Made by a program: the position numbers and the translations under genes. Under the pieces are notes generated by a model. That model did not search any database, was not told where the DNA came from, and was given only the letters and a program-made list of their open reading frames with translations. A stretch of DNA of 64,000 bases. It comes from Ichthyophis bannanicus. Taxonomy: Eukaryota > Chordata > Amphibia > Gymnophiona > Ichthyophiidae. Positions 20,946 through 29,525 of this stretch are shown here, in pieces (within the stretch, counting starts at the first letter, position 1; each line of letters begins with the position of its first letter). Location of the stretch: NCBI GenBank assembly GCA_033557465.1, contig CM066033.1, forward strand, positions 1,244,169,523 to 1,244,233,522. Direction: 5' to 3'.

Positions 20946-23886
20946 GGTGACGGGGGTCCAGGGGGGAGAGCCGTCGGTGGGCGGTCGCCTAAGGCGTTTT
21001 CTTCCTGCCTGGTCCCGGGTCACGTCCGATCAATGGGTTCTAGAAGTCATCAGAGAGGGCTACTCTCTCGAATTCGCAAAGCAAATTCCTCCAGCCTTTG
21101 TTCAGTCTCCCTGCGGTTCTTCAGAAAAGAGAGGGGCGGTAGAGTCAACCCTCTCCCGACTGATAACGCTCGGGGCCGTAGTCCCGGTGCCACCAGACCA
21201 GCGCGGTTCCGGTCGGTACTCGATTTACTTCGTAGTCCCAAAGAAAGAAGGCTCCTTTCGCCCGATACTAGATCTAAAACAAGTCAATCGCTGCCTCAGA
21301 GTTCCACACTTCCGGATGGAAACCCTACGTTCGGTCATAGCAGCAGTCAGGGGCGGGGAGTTCTTAACATCCCTCGATCTGACAGAAGCCTACCTGCATA
21401 TCCCGGTCAGGGAGTCCCATCAACAATTCCTGAGATTTGCAGTGCCAAGGGGCCATTTTCAATTCCAAGCCCTTCCCTTCGGCTTAGCTACGGCTCCAAG
21501 GACATTCACCAAGGTGATGGTGGTGGTAGCGGCCTCTCTACGAAAAGAGGGAATTCTAGTACACCCCTACCTGGACGATTGGCTAATCCGGGCAAAGTCC
21601 GAGGAGGAAAGCCACTCCGTGACAACAAGAGTGGTTCAAGTGCTAGAAGAATTGGGGTGGGTCATCAATCGAGCGAAGAGCAGGATGACGCCCTCCCAGG
21701 AACTAGAGTACCTCGGGGCAAGGTTCGACACCAGCAGAGGCAGGGTCTTTCTGTCTCAATCAAGATCAAGAGAGCTAAGAATCCTGGTAACTCAGTTTCT
21801 GGCCAGACGGATCCCCTCGGCGCGGCATTATCTGCAGGTCCTGGGAACAATGGCAGCGGCAATAGAGGTGGTTCCATGGGCTCGGGCCCACATGCGGCCG
21901 CTGCAGAGGGCCCTATTGCGTCGGTGGTCGCCGCAACATCACCCCCTATCAATGCCGTTACCTTGCGCGCCACGGACCAAACAGACGCTGCACTGGTGGC
22001 GGTCTCCGAAGAATCTGGATCGCGGGATGCCCCTCGAGCCTCACCAGTGGTTATTACTGACGACGGATGCCAGTCTGACAGGCTGGGGAGCTCACTGCGA
22101 GGGCCAGTTCGTTCAAGGCATCTGGTCTCCACTGGAAGCCCAATGGCCCATCAACAGACTAGAATTGCGAGCTGTAGGGTTGGCGCTCAGGGCTCTAGAG
22201 GCCTTAGTACAAAAAAGGGCAATTCGCGTACTCTCAGACAATGTTACGGCGGTGGCTTACATCAACCACCAGGGCGGCACCAGCAGTCCCGCCCTAGAGA
22301 AGGAGGCGGGCGCTCTGTTCCAGTGGGCAGAGACTCGGTTGGAAGCTCTCTCGGCCCAGCATGTGGCAGGAATAGACAATGTCACAGCAGACTATCTCAG
22401 CAGGTGCAAGATAGACCACGGAGAGTGGGAACTGGAGCAGGAGACGTTCAACCGGATAGTAGCCCATTGGGGCCTCCCAGTCATGGACCTCATGGCGAGG
22501 TTCGCAACCGCCAAGGTGGATCGGTTCTTCAGCCGGCGCAAGGAAAGGATGTCCGAAGGCCTGGATGCCTTGGCCCAGAAGTGGCCCTCGGAGGGTCTAC
22601 TCTGTGTTCCCTCCCTGGGTCCTGATCGGAAAAGTGCTACAACGAGTGGAGTCCCATCAGGGATATGTAATTCTCATAGCCCCGGATTGGCCGCGCCGGC
22701 CTTGGTATGCGGATCTGATGAGATTGATCGCCGATCGGCCTTGGCGTCTTCCTTGCAAAAGGGACCTGCTGAGACAAGGTCCATTGCGGATGCCTCACGT
22801 GGATCGGTTCTCGCTTACGGCCTGGCTATTGAAAGGGCGAGGCTCCTAAAGAGAGGTTATTCAGGAGCGGTCATCTCTACCCTGCTAAACGCTAGGAAGC
22901 GTTCGACCTGTCTCTCCTATATTAGGACTTGGCGCATCTTCGAAGCGTGGTGCGTGGAGCACCGACGAAAACCCCTCTCCGCTTCAGTCCCCGAAATTCT
23001 GGAATTCTTACAGACAGGTTTTGACAAGGGCCTAGCTCACAGCTCCTTGCGAGTTCAGCTAGCGGCAATCGCATGCTATAGAGGGAAGGTCCGCGGAAAG
23101 CCCCTAGGGGCGCACTCGGATGTCTCCAGGTTCTTAAGGGCGGTAAGGCGCCTGCGCCCTCAACAGAGGTCAGTCGTCCCCCCTTGGGACCTCAACCTGG
23201 TGCTTAACGCTCTGATCAAGGAACCCTTCGAACCAGTGAAGAGGGCCTCCTTAAAGGACTTAACCCTGAAGACAGTCTTTTTGGTCGCAATCTGCTCAGC
23301 TAGGCGGGTCTCTGAACTCCAAGCACTGTCCGCTCAGCCCCCCTTCCTACTGTTTCTCAAGGACAAGATAGTTCTACATCCGGTCCCCTCCTTCTTGCCC
23401 AAGGTCATTTCGCCTTTTCATATGAACCAGGCAGTTCACCTTCCGGTCCTCTCCGCCGAGGAGGGCGGAGGTAGGGATAACAAACTGCGACTCTTGGATG
23501 TCCGGAGGACCTTGAAACGCTATCTCTCCCGCACAGCCCCTTTCCGCAAGTCCGAGCGACTATTCGTTCAGTTTGGGGGTCCACACAAGGGAGAGGCGGC
23601 GGCCAAGGCCTCTATCTCCAGATGGATCAGGGAAGCGATCGCTTCCGCCTACATCCTGAAAGGGAAGCAGGTGCCAGCGGGGCTCCGGGCGCACTCCACC
23701 CGGGCTCAGGCTACTTCTTGGGCAGAATTTAGCTTGGTCCCTCCAGTGGACATCTGTAGGGCGGCAACTTGGTCTTCGCTACATACGTTCACCAAGCACT
23801 ACAGGCTGGACGTCCAGAGCGCAGCGGATGCTCGGTTTGGTCTGGCGGTCCTTCAGTCCGGTTTGCCGGATCCCACCCAGGGTTGA
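20713..23886 (+). CDS. pol: DIRS-A1 RT / RNase H / methylase-like / tyrosine recombinase
   Basis: One open frame of 1057 codons, in the +1 frame relative to gag. There is no ATG before the RT core, so expression probably needs frameshifting or another non-AUG route. Order: RT with RPILDLKQVNR, SLDLTEAYLHIPV and catalytic YLDDWLIRAK; RNase H with TTDASLTGWG, NRLELRAV and VLSDNVTAVAYINHQGG; a segment with MDLMARF. A net 2-nt deletion near 22605 then moves the reading into the recombinase frame, so the methylase-like FPPW segment is read in another frame here. Recombinase: CSARRVSELQAL (catalytic Arg), LRAHSTRAQATSWAE (H-x-x-R) and TKHYRLD (Tyr). In A2 the RT and recombinase lie in separate overlapping frames. 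Confidence 0.9.
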   Translation: MASLKGAGCPKTDQSKGALYPQCVTSPGIPEGSAQLGQTPFPGAGSPLRDKVLEGFEEQAEVLARPPSPPLKQIENNEVTGVQGGEPSVGGRLRRFLPAWSRVTSDQWVLEVIREGYSLEFAKQIPPAFVQSPCGSSEKRGAVESTLSRLITLGAVVPVPPDQRGSGRYSIYFVVPKKEGSFRPILDLKQVNRCLRVPHFRMETLRSVIAAVRGGEFLTSLDLTEAYLHIPVRESHQQFLRFAVPRGHFQFQALPFGLATAPRTFTKVMVVVAASLRKEGILVHPYLDDWLIRAKSEEESHSVTTRVVQVLEELGWVINRAKSRMTPSQELEYLGARFDTSRGRVFLSQSRSRELRILVTQFLARRIPSARHYLQVLGTMAAAIEVVPWARAHMRPLQRALLRRWSPQHHPLSMPLPCAPRTKQTLHWWRSPKNLDRGMPLEPHQWLLLTTDASLTGWGAHCEGQFVQGIWSPLEAQWPINRLELRAVGLALRALEALVQKRAIRVLSDNVTAVAYINHQGGTSSPALEKEAGALFQWAETRLEALSAQHVAGIDNVTADYLSRCKIDHGEWELEQETFNRIVAHWGLPVMDLMARFATAKVDRFFSRRKERMSEGLDALAQKWPSEGLLCVPSLGPDRKSATTSGVPSGICNSHSPGLAAPALVCGSDEIDRRSALASSLQKGPAETRSIADASRGSVLAYGLAIERARLLKRGYSGAVISTLLNARKRSTCLSYIRTWRIFEAWCVEHRRKPLSASVPEILEFLQTGFDKGLAHSSLRVQLAAIACYRGKVRGKPLGAHSDVSRFLRAVRRLRPQQRSVVPPWDLNLVLNALIKEPFEPVKRASLKDLTLKTVFLVAICSARRVSELQALSAQPPFLLFLKDKIVLHPVPSFLPKVISPFHMNQAVHLPVLSAEEGGGRDNKLRLLDVRRTLKRYLSRTAPFRKSERLFVQFGGPHKGEAAAKASISRWIREAIASAYILKGKQVPAGLRAHSTRAQATSWAEFSLVPPVDICRAATWSSLHTFTKHYRLDVQSAADARFGLAVLQSGLPDPTQG
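21033..22625 (+). CDS. Long frame overlapping the A1 RT-RNase H (530 codons)
   Basis: ATG-initiated frame in the gag phase, running antiphase through the whole RT-RNase H region. It is Ser/Gly/Pro/Arg-rich with no recognisable domain. In A2 the equivalent frame (ATG at 41641, 607 codons) runs straight into the recombinase frame; in A1 it ends at 22625 just after the 2-nt deletion. A like frame is open in C. It may be the N-terminal part of the recombinase ORF or an artefact of RT codon composition; nearly complete overlap of two ORFs is known for Dictyostelium DIRS-1. Confidence 0.45.
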   Translation: MGSRSHQRGLLSRIRKANSSSLCSVSLRFFRKERGGRVNPLPTDNARGRSPGATRPARFRSVLDLLRSPKERRLLSPDTRSKTSQSLPQSSTLPDGNPTFGHSSSQGRGVLNIPRSDRSLPAYPGQGVPSTIPEICSAKGPFSIPSPSLRLSYGSKDIHQGDGGGSGLSTKRGNSSTPLPGRLANPGKVRGGKPLRDNKSGSSARRIGVGHQSSEEQDDALPGTRVPRGKVRHQQRQGLSVSIKIKRAKNPGNSVSGQTDPLGAALSAGPGNNGSGNRGGSMGSGPHAAAAEGPIASVVAATSPPINAVTLRATDQTDAALVAVSEESGSRDAPRASPVVITDDGCQSDRLGSSLRGPVRSRHLVSTGSPMAHQQTRIASCRVGAQGSRGLSTKKGNSRTLRQCYGGGLHQPPGRHQQSRPREGGGRSVPVGRDSVGSSLGPACGRNRQCHSRLSQQVQDRPRRVGTGAGDVQPDSSPLGPPSHGPHGEVRNRQGGSVLQPAQGKDVRRPGCLGPEVALGGSTLCSLPGS

Positions 23887-23901
23887 ACTGCTCTTGTACA
23901 T

Positions 23902-24000
23902 CCCAGAAGTAAAGGGACTGGACTGGAGTGACGATAAGGAAATAGTAATTAGATCTTACCTGCTAATTAGTGTTCCTGAAGGAACGACAGTCCAGTCCCT
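23902..24000 (+). repeat. DIRS-A1 internal complementary region
   Basis: 99 nt exactly complementary to the joined termini: 23902-23939 pairs with 18326-18363 and 23940-24000 pairs with 24407-24467. In the DIRS replication model this region templates the missing end sequence and closes the circle. It therefore defines the element ends exactly. Confidence 0.95.
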
Positions 24001-24299
24001 GATCCCACCCGGTTAGGACCTAGCAGTCAGAAGGAAACTCGGAACCGAGCATGGGGCCATTTCAAGATGAAGGGACACGGGAGAATAGCCGGATCGGGCA
24101 ACCTTAAGCATTGCTCCTCCGTCCGGTCCTCCTCTCTCTCGCTCTCTCTCTTCCTCGCACTAACCATTTTCTATTGAAAAAAAAAAAAAAATATATATAT
24201 ATGTAGAGATAGGTATTGTGCATAGTTAGACAATGTTGGATAGATAAGTTTTTATGTTTGATGGCTAATGGAAACTCTGTAGATCTGCTTTTTCAGTCG

Positions 24300-24467
24300 A
24301 ATACTGGAGTTGAGGGGTGGTCCCAGTGGTATTTATACCGCCCCACCTCCAAAAAGGTTTGGCTCAGCCTCCAAGCTGCTGGAAGGGTTGCGTAACCCAG
24401 AAGTAAAGGGACTGGACTGTCGTTCCTTCAGGAACACTAATTAGCAGGTAAGATCTAATTACTATTT
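24300..24467 (-). repeat. DIRS-A1 3' inverted terminal repeat
   Basis: Inverted copy of 18337-18460 that includes the TATA palindrome (about 24338-24350) and both hairpin arms. It is followed by a unique right tip ending aattactattt. Confidence 0.9.
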
Positions 24468-24815
24468 GCCTTCAGGGGCAGGCTGCTATTTGGCGAAGGC
24501 CTGGACAAGTTGTTCAGGACTTGGGAGACTCCAAGGGCAGTAGGCTGCCAGAAGCAGGGTCTGCCATCTCCCTTTTCCAGAGGACAGCCGTGGGATTTCA
24601 GGAGATTTCGTTCCTCGCAGTTTACTCGGTTTCAGAGGAGACGTTTTCCCTCAAAGGGCCAGGGGTTTCGAGGGTTTCACGGGGTGGGGGTTTGCCTCCG
24701 TCTTGGCCTTGGTGCCCAAGAAGTCCCAATGAAGCAGGGGGAGGCCCACGTGGCGGTGCAGCCTGTAGGCAGTCAGCTACAGGAGTTTTACCACGCTTGG
24801 GTCTAGATCACATCT
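24468..24815 (+). pseudogene. DIRS-B1 gag, 3' part, broken
   Basis: Resumes with gccttcaggggcaggctgct, the counterpart of LPFKGKLLFGEDLEKL in the intact Gags. The Phe/Arg/Gly-rich tail follows (FSLKGPGVSRVSR in one frame, RRFPSKGQGFRGF in another). Frameshifted. Confidence 0.8.
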
Positions 24816-26560
24816 GACCAGTGGATTTTGGGAGGTCATTAGTGAAGGCCTCTGGGGGATGCCTTCGTTATTTCTCCCTGCAAGGCACAGCACAAAGCGT
24901 TAGCGGTCAGACGCCTTGACATGACTGTTGCAGCTCCATTCGGTGGTGCCAGTGCTGCTTCCACCAGTGCGGCTGTGGTCGATACTCGATTTATTTAGTG
25001 GTGCTGAAAAAAATAAGGAACCCTTTATCCGATTCTCGACCTCAAGCATGTGAACCACTGCTTATGGGTGCCGCACTTTCACATGGAGATGTGTCAGAAG
25101 CGGAGAGTTTCTGATGTCGTTTGATTTGATGGAAGCGTACTTGCACATTCCCATATGGGCGGAACATCAGAGGTTTCTCTGTTTTGTGGTTGCGACAAGC
25201 CATTTCCAGTTTCGAGTGCTATTGTTTGGTCTGGCGACAGCACCACAGACCTTATAAAGGTCATGGTGGTGCTAGCGGCGGCATTGCTCAAGGAAGGCGT
25301 GTTGGTTCATCTGTACCTGGATAACTGGCTAATTCGAGCAAAATCCCGAGATGAGAATCTGCGTGTGATAGCGAGAGCAGAACAGTTTCTTCAGAGTCTC
25401 GGTTGGGTGGTCAATATGGCCGAGAGCAACTTGGAGCCGTCTCAAGAGCTCAAGTACTTGGGGGCACACTTCGATATCCGGGAGGGGAGAGGGTTGTTTT
25501 TTTTTCCTCCCAGAGCAGCACGCTCTAGGGCTTTGAAAGCTGGTGCGACAATTCTTGAGAGTGATGGAACCAACGGCTTGGCACTATTTTTGCAGGTCCT
25601 GGGGACCATGGCGGCCATGCTCGAGCTGGTTCTGTGGGCAAGGGCACACATGCGCCCCCTTCAGAGGGCTCTGCTTTGGCACTGGTCATACCAATCCCAG
25701 CTGCTGTCTCACAAGCTCCCCTGTCCTCCGGAGGCCAGACGGTGCTCAGGTGGTGGCTATGTCCGGGAAAGCTGGAGAAGGGCATGCCGTTAGAGATGCC
25801 GTTGTGGATATCGCTTATGGCGGATGTGAGTCTGTATGGTTGGTTGGGGTGCCCATTGCGAAGGTCAGATTGCGCAGGGGTGTTGGAGCGTTCGGGAGTC
25901 CAGTTGGCCGATTTTAAGCAGTTTGGAGATGTGGGTGGTTGCTTTGGCTCTTTGAGTGTGCAAGTCCCGGTTGCAGGGAAAGGCAGTGCGAGTCCTATCC
26001 GATAATGCAACTACAGTAGCGTACATAAATCGGCAGGGCGGCACAGGCAGCATGGCCTTGAAAACGGAAGTGCTGTTAGCCTGGGCAGAAGACCATCTCC
26101 AAGCGTTTATCGGTGGTGCATGTAGTGGGCATGGACATCATCATAGCGGCCTATCTGAGTCGGGTACACATGGATCCTGGAGAGTGGAGCCTCAACCACA
26201 ACTTCTTCTTCAATCAGGTAGGATGACGCTGGGGCGCACCAATCGTGGATCTGATGGTGACAGAGTCGGCCAAGGCGAGTTGCTTCTTCAGCAGGAGAAG
26301 GGAGCAGATGTCCGAGGGCCTCTGCTCTAGTGCAACAGTACCCTGTGGGAGGGCTGCTGTATATGTTCCCGCCGTGGGTGCTGATAAACCGGGTTGTACA
26401 GAGGATCAGGGACGGGCCCCAGCGTCTGTGGTATGTGGACCTGGTAAGGATCCTGGAGGATCACCCCTGGTGGTTCCCAGAACGTGAGGATCTCTTGATG
26501 CAGGGGCCAGTTCTAATGCTTCAGGTAAATCGATTCTCGCTTACGCTTAGCTCTTGAAAG
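24816..26560 (+). pseudogene. DIRS-B1 RT / RNase H / methylase-like, broken
   Basis: RT homology begins near 24806 (ITSDQW). It includes PILDLKHVNHCL (25030-25070), KVMVVLAAALLKEGVLVHLYLDNWLIRAKS (25258-25345) and LQVLGTMAAMLELV. The catalytic box reads YLDN instead of YLDD. RNase H pieces (VLSDNATTVAYINRQGG near 25990-26040) and the methylase-like segment (MFPPWVLINRVVQRI near 26360-26405) are in different frames. Many stops. Confidence 0.85.
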
Positions 26561-27587
26561 GGCTTGGTGATCGCGACTCTGCTGAAGGCAAGGAGGGTGC
26601 TCTACCTCTTTGGCCTATATTAGGGTTTGCCGCATTTTTGAGTCGTGGTGTGCAGACCAGCAGCTTCGGCCTAGTGCGGCTTCTTTGCCGGATATCTTGG
26701 TCTCTTTGCAGGCCAGATTCGATAAGGGCCTGGCAACTAGTTCTTTGAGGGTGCAGCTAGCAGCGATTTTCCTGCTATCGCTGTAAAGTCCAAGGGGTTG
26801 CGTTGGGGTCACACCCGGACGTCATGCAGTCCCTAAGGGCAGCGGTGCATTTGCGACTGCCATGACGATCGGTGCTCCCACTGTGGGACCTTTTTTAATA
26901 TGGTTTTGGAAGCGCTATGTGAGGCACCCTTTGAGCCACTGCATTGCGCCTCAGTAAAGGATTTGACACTCGAGACAGTGTTTCTGGTGGCTATATGCTC
27001 TATGTGCAGAGTTTCGGAGCTGCAGGCCTTGTCTTGCAGGGAGCCTTTTTTCTCCTTCGCGCTGGAGAAGGTGGTTTTGCGTCTGGTGCCTGCCTTCTTG
27101 CCCAAGGTTGTGTCTGCCTTCCATTTGAATCAGACGGTGTCCCTGCCAGTTCTAGGGAACTCGGAGATTGGCTGCCCTTAATCCTCTGTTGTGGTATCTG
27201 GATGTTTGGCAAGTGCTTGACAGGTATTTGAGGAGGATGTTGTCGTCCTTCCGCAATTCGGATCGTCTGTTATTTGGAGGGCCGTGCAAGGGGGAGGCTG
27301 CGGTCAAGGTGTACATTTTTTAGATGGATCAGAGAAGTGATTGCATTGGCATATCTCTTGAGGGATTGACAGGTGTCGACGGGGTTGCGAGCTCATTCCA
27401 CATGGGCTCAGGCGGCCTCATGGGCAGAGCACAGTCTGGTGCCACCAGTGGAGATTTGCAAGGCGGCAACCTGGTCTTCACTTCATACCTTTTTGTGAAA
27501 CACTATCGCTTGGACATCCAGGCAGGGGGGATGCCCATTTTTGATCAGATGGTGCTTCAAGCCAGTCTGGCGGGTCCCTCCCAGTAG
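26561..27587 (+). pseudogene. DIRS-B1 tyrosine recombinase, broken
   Basis: Homology to the A1 recombinase across the whole domain: KDLTLETVFLVAICSMCRVSELQAL (26958-27030, catalytic Arg kept), FLPKVVSAFHLNQTVSLPVL (27095-27155), then in other frames the H-x-x-R region (about 27390) and KHYRLDIQ (27497-27520). At least three frameshifts. Confidence 0.85.
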
Positions 27588-27604
27588 TCTTACTAGTCTG
27601 CTAC

Positions 27605-27700
27605 ATCCCAGAGGTGCGGGACTGGACTGGAGAGATAAGGAAGACAAAATTAGACTTACCTGCTAATTGTTGTTCCTTGAGGATATTCAGTCAAGTTCCG
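27605..27700 (+). repeat. DIRS-B1 internal complementary region
   Basis: cccagaggtgcgggactgga...agataagg followed by ttagacttacctgctaattgttgttccttgagg is complementary to the B1 left tip (ccttatctctccag...) and right tip (ctcaaggaacaac...ggtaagtct). The match is imperfect, in keeping with age. Confidence 0.85.
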
Positions 27701-28210
27701 AATCCCACCCTGGATACTTGTTGACGGTGCTTGAAGCCTGAAGTGATTCTTTCCATGATCAGTATGACGCCTGCGGAAGATCTATAGGCTGGATGGGGAA
27801 GATTTAAGGGGGATCAACGTGATGGTCTGTCTCACACTCAGTGTTGCCGGTCGGGTCCAAAGGGGGCCTCAGGTAAGACTCGGGTAAGCCTCCTCGGTTT
27901 GGGAAGGGGAGGGAGGAATCTCTTCTCTGAATTGGGGAGGGGAATGTTAAGTTTCATAATTTGTATAAATATCTATTAGACTAGCATGTTTGGTCAGACT
28001 TAACTGCTTAATTGTCGCTCCTGTGAGTCTGCTTTGTCAATAGGTTACTGGATATGGTAGGTGGACCCCACGGTATTAGTACGGGTGTCATCAAAAGATG
28101 ACATGCTCAGTCTCTAAGCTGCTGGAAGAGGTGCACAACCCAGAGGTGCGGGACTGGATTGGATATCCTCAAGGAACAACATTTAACAGGTAAGTCTCTA
28201 ATTTCGTTTT

Positions 28211-28275
28211 CTCTGATTTGTCTTAAGTGTTACATTGTAGCTTCATTGATTGTCCCCCCCTAGCCTTTCTAGTTT
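28211..28275 (+). repeat. Dispersed repeat R1, copy 3 (right half)
   Basis: ctctgatttgtcttaagtgttacattgtagcttcattgattg continues the R1 copy broken at 15692, aligning with 10290-10350 of copy 1. Confidence 0.85.
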
Positions 28276-28314
28276 TAGGAGTAAACAACTGATCTGTATG
28301 TAGCTGTACCACTA

Positions 28315-28640
28315 CTCATTTTCTCTGTGGACAAGCAAGAATGAGTCCTTACTTATGTGCGTGATTTGCCCAAAAGAGTCCTGCGCGGGAATGCTCCCCA
28401 GCTTCTATTGAAAGCTTTTGGGAGGCTCTACCGTGCCTGCATACCACATCCTTGCCTGCCTGCTGCCAGCATTTTGGATCAGTCTTTTGTTTTTCACAGA
28501 ACTCCATGGATATGTCCCAGTTAACTCCACTTGGTAAACTTTTTCTCCCTTTATAGGGTTTTTTGCGCTTTGGGTTTTTCGCCTAGTCTCCTGTCACAGT
28601 TCTCTTTCTCCTTTGAGGTTTTTTCTGTTCAATTAGTTTT
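28315..28640 (+). mobile_element. DIRS family D-like 5' terminal fragment
   Basis: ggacaagcaagaatgagtcc, then ccccagcttctattgaaagc and aggctctaccgtgcctgcat resemble the inverted complement of the D2 3' terminus (ccccagctttcaaagaaagcc..., gtgccatcttgctcag). Probably the left end and leader of a related DIRS element cut off before gag. Confidence 0.5.
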
Positions 28641-28914
28641 AGGTTTTATCCATTTTTTTTTTCAATTTATTTAATGTTAATTATACATTAGATATACAAG
28701 AAATTACAATTAAAATCAGAGCAGAATATTTATAAAATGAATAATCAAAAGAAAACAATCCACTTTTTTACAGCCCACATTACAGAAAGTAAGGCATCTT
28801 GGAGTAGTAAACTTAGAAATAAATTACAGATAGCATAGAAGTACAACCACCAAGTAAATGAGACAAAAAAATAAACACAAAGGGCCTGAATAACTGGTAA
28901 TTTGTCCTATCTAC
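28641..28914. other. AT-rich, nothing recognised
   Basis: A/T-rich non-coding sequence up to the retroviral LTR. It could be a minus-strand LINE 3' UTR (T-tract at 28650), but that is unsupported. Confidence 0.4.
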
Positions 28915-29460
28915 TGTAGTAGCGAAGCGCACACAATGAATACACCAGGAGTCTATTTCTAGAATTCAAACCAGTTTATTTTGTGCACAGGCTCAGACAC
29001 CTGTCAATTGTCACTTTCAAAATGGTCTGAGCATGGCTTTCAGAAAAACAGCATTTATAGCTTTCTTCATTAGCTCTATACAGACAAACTCCTCATTGGT
29101 CCTGGTGGCCCCCTCACCCCACACCCCCCCCCCATCCAATGGAGGCCCACACCGCTCTCTCTCCCCCCCCCCCCGCTCTCAGGCCTTCCTAGCCACGGCT
29201 CAGTATCTAGATATAACATATTCTGTCTTGCTTTTTGCTTACAAGGTAGCAGAATTCTGCAATACATAACAAACTCAATGGAAAGTTTTACATTCTTATC
29301 AGCAAAAGCAGCTTGAAGCAGATTTCTATTTTCTCTAGCTTTCAGCTCTGCTCAGTTATAATATTCTGAAGTGGGGGTTGGGGACTCAGGCCTAACCTAC
29401 AGGCTTTCTTCTGCTACCTAACATACATTTACAGGCTATGCTAGGCCATAGCCTATCACA
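28915..29460 (-). repeat. Retroviral 3' LTR (546 bp)
   Basis: On the minus strand it starts TGTGATAGG and ends CTACTACA (TG...CA). It contains TATAAAT (29059-29053) and, about 75 nt downstream, AATAAA (28980-28975), giving a short R region. It matches the split 5' LTR closely, with small indels in the C- and T-tracts. Confidence 0.92.
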
Positions 29461-29472
29461 TTCCCCCCTTTG
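29461..29472 (-). promoter_or_regulatory. Polypurine tract
   Basis: Minus-strand AAAGGGGGGAA abuts the TG of the 3' LTR directly, the standard plus-strand primer position. Confidence 0.9.
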
Positions 29473-29525
29473 ATTATTCTCACCCGCAAGTGAGAGAGGG
29501 TGAGAATTAAATCACATATGGTACT

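Larger units (their letters stand above)
18326..24467 (+). mobile_element. DIRS retrotransposon A1, nearly intact
   Basis: A 6142-bp element from CCTTATCGTC to AATTACTATTT, inserted in the gag of DIRS-B1. It has inverted terminal repeats (18337-18460 with 24300-24421), an intact gag, an uninterrupted RT-RNase H-recombinase frame and a 99-nt internal complementary region. That region is perfectly complementary to the last 61 and first 38 bases of the element. The only coding lesion I can see is a net 2-nt deletion near 22605 that fuses the RT and recombinase frames. No target duplication is present. Confidence 0.95.
15693..28210 (+). mobile_element. DIRS retrotransposon B1, decayed, with nested insertions
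   Basis: The left end starts ccttatctctccagttcag and the right end is ctaatttcgtttt. Inverted termini, an internal complementary region near 27607, and gag, RT, RNase H and recombinase relics are present in order. With the MITE (15801-16158) and DIRS-A1 (18326-24467) removed the element is about 6 kb, the usual size of this group. All coding regions carry stops and frameshifts. There is no target duplication: the flanking R1 halves join directly apart from shared T residues, consistent with tyrosine-recombinase integration. Confidence 0.9.
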
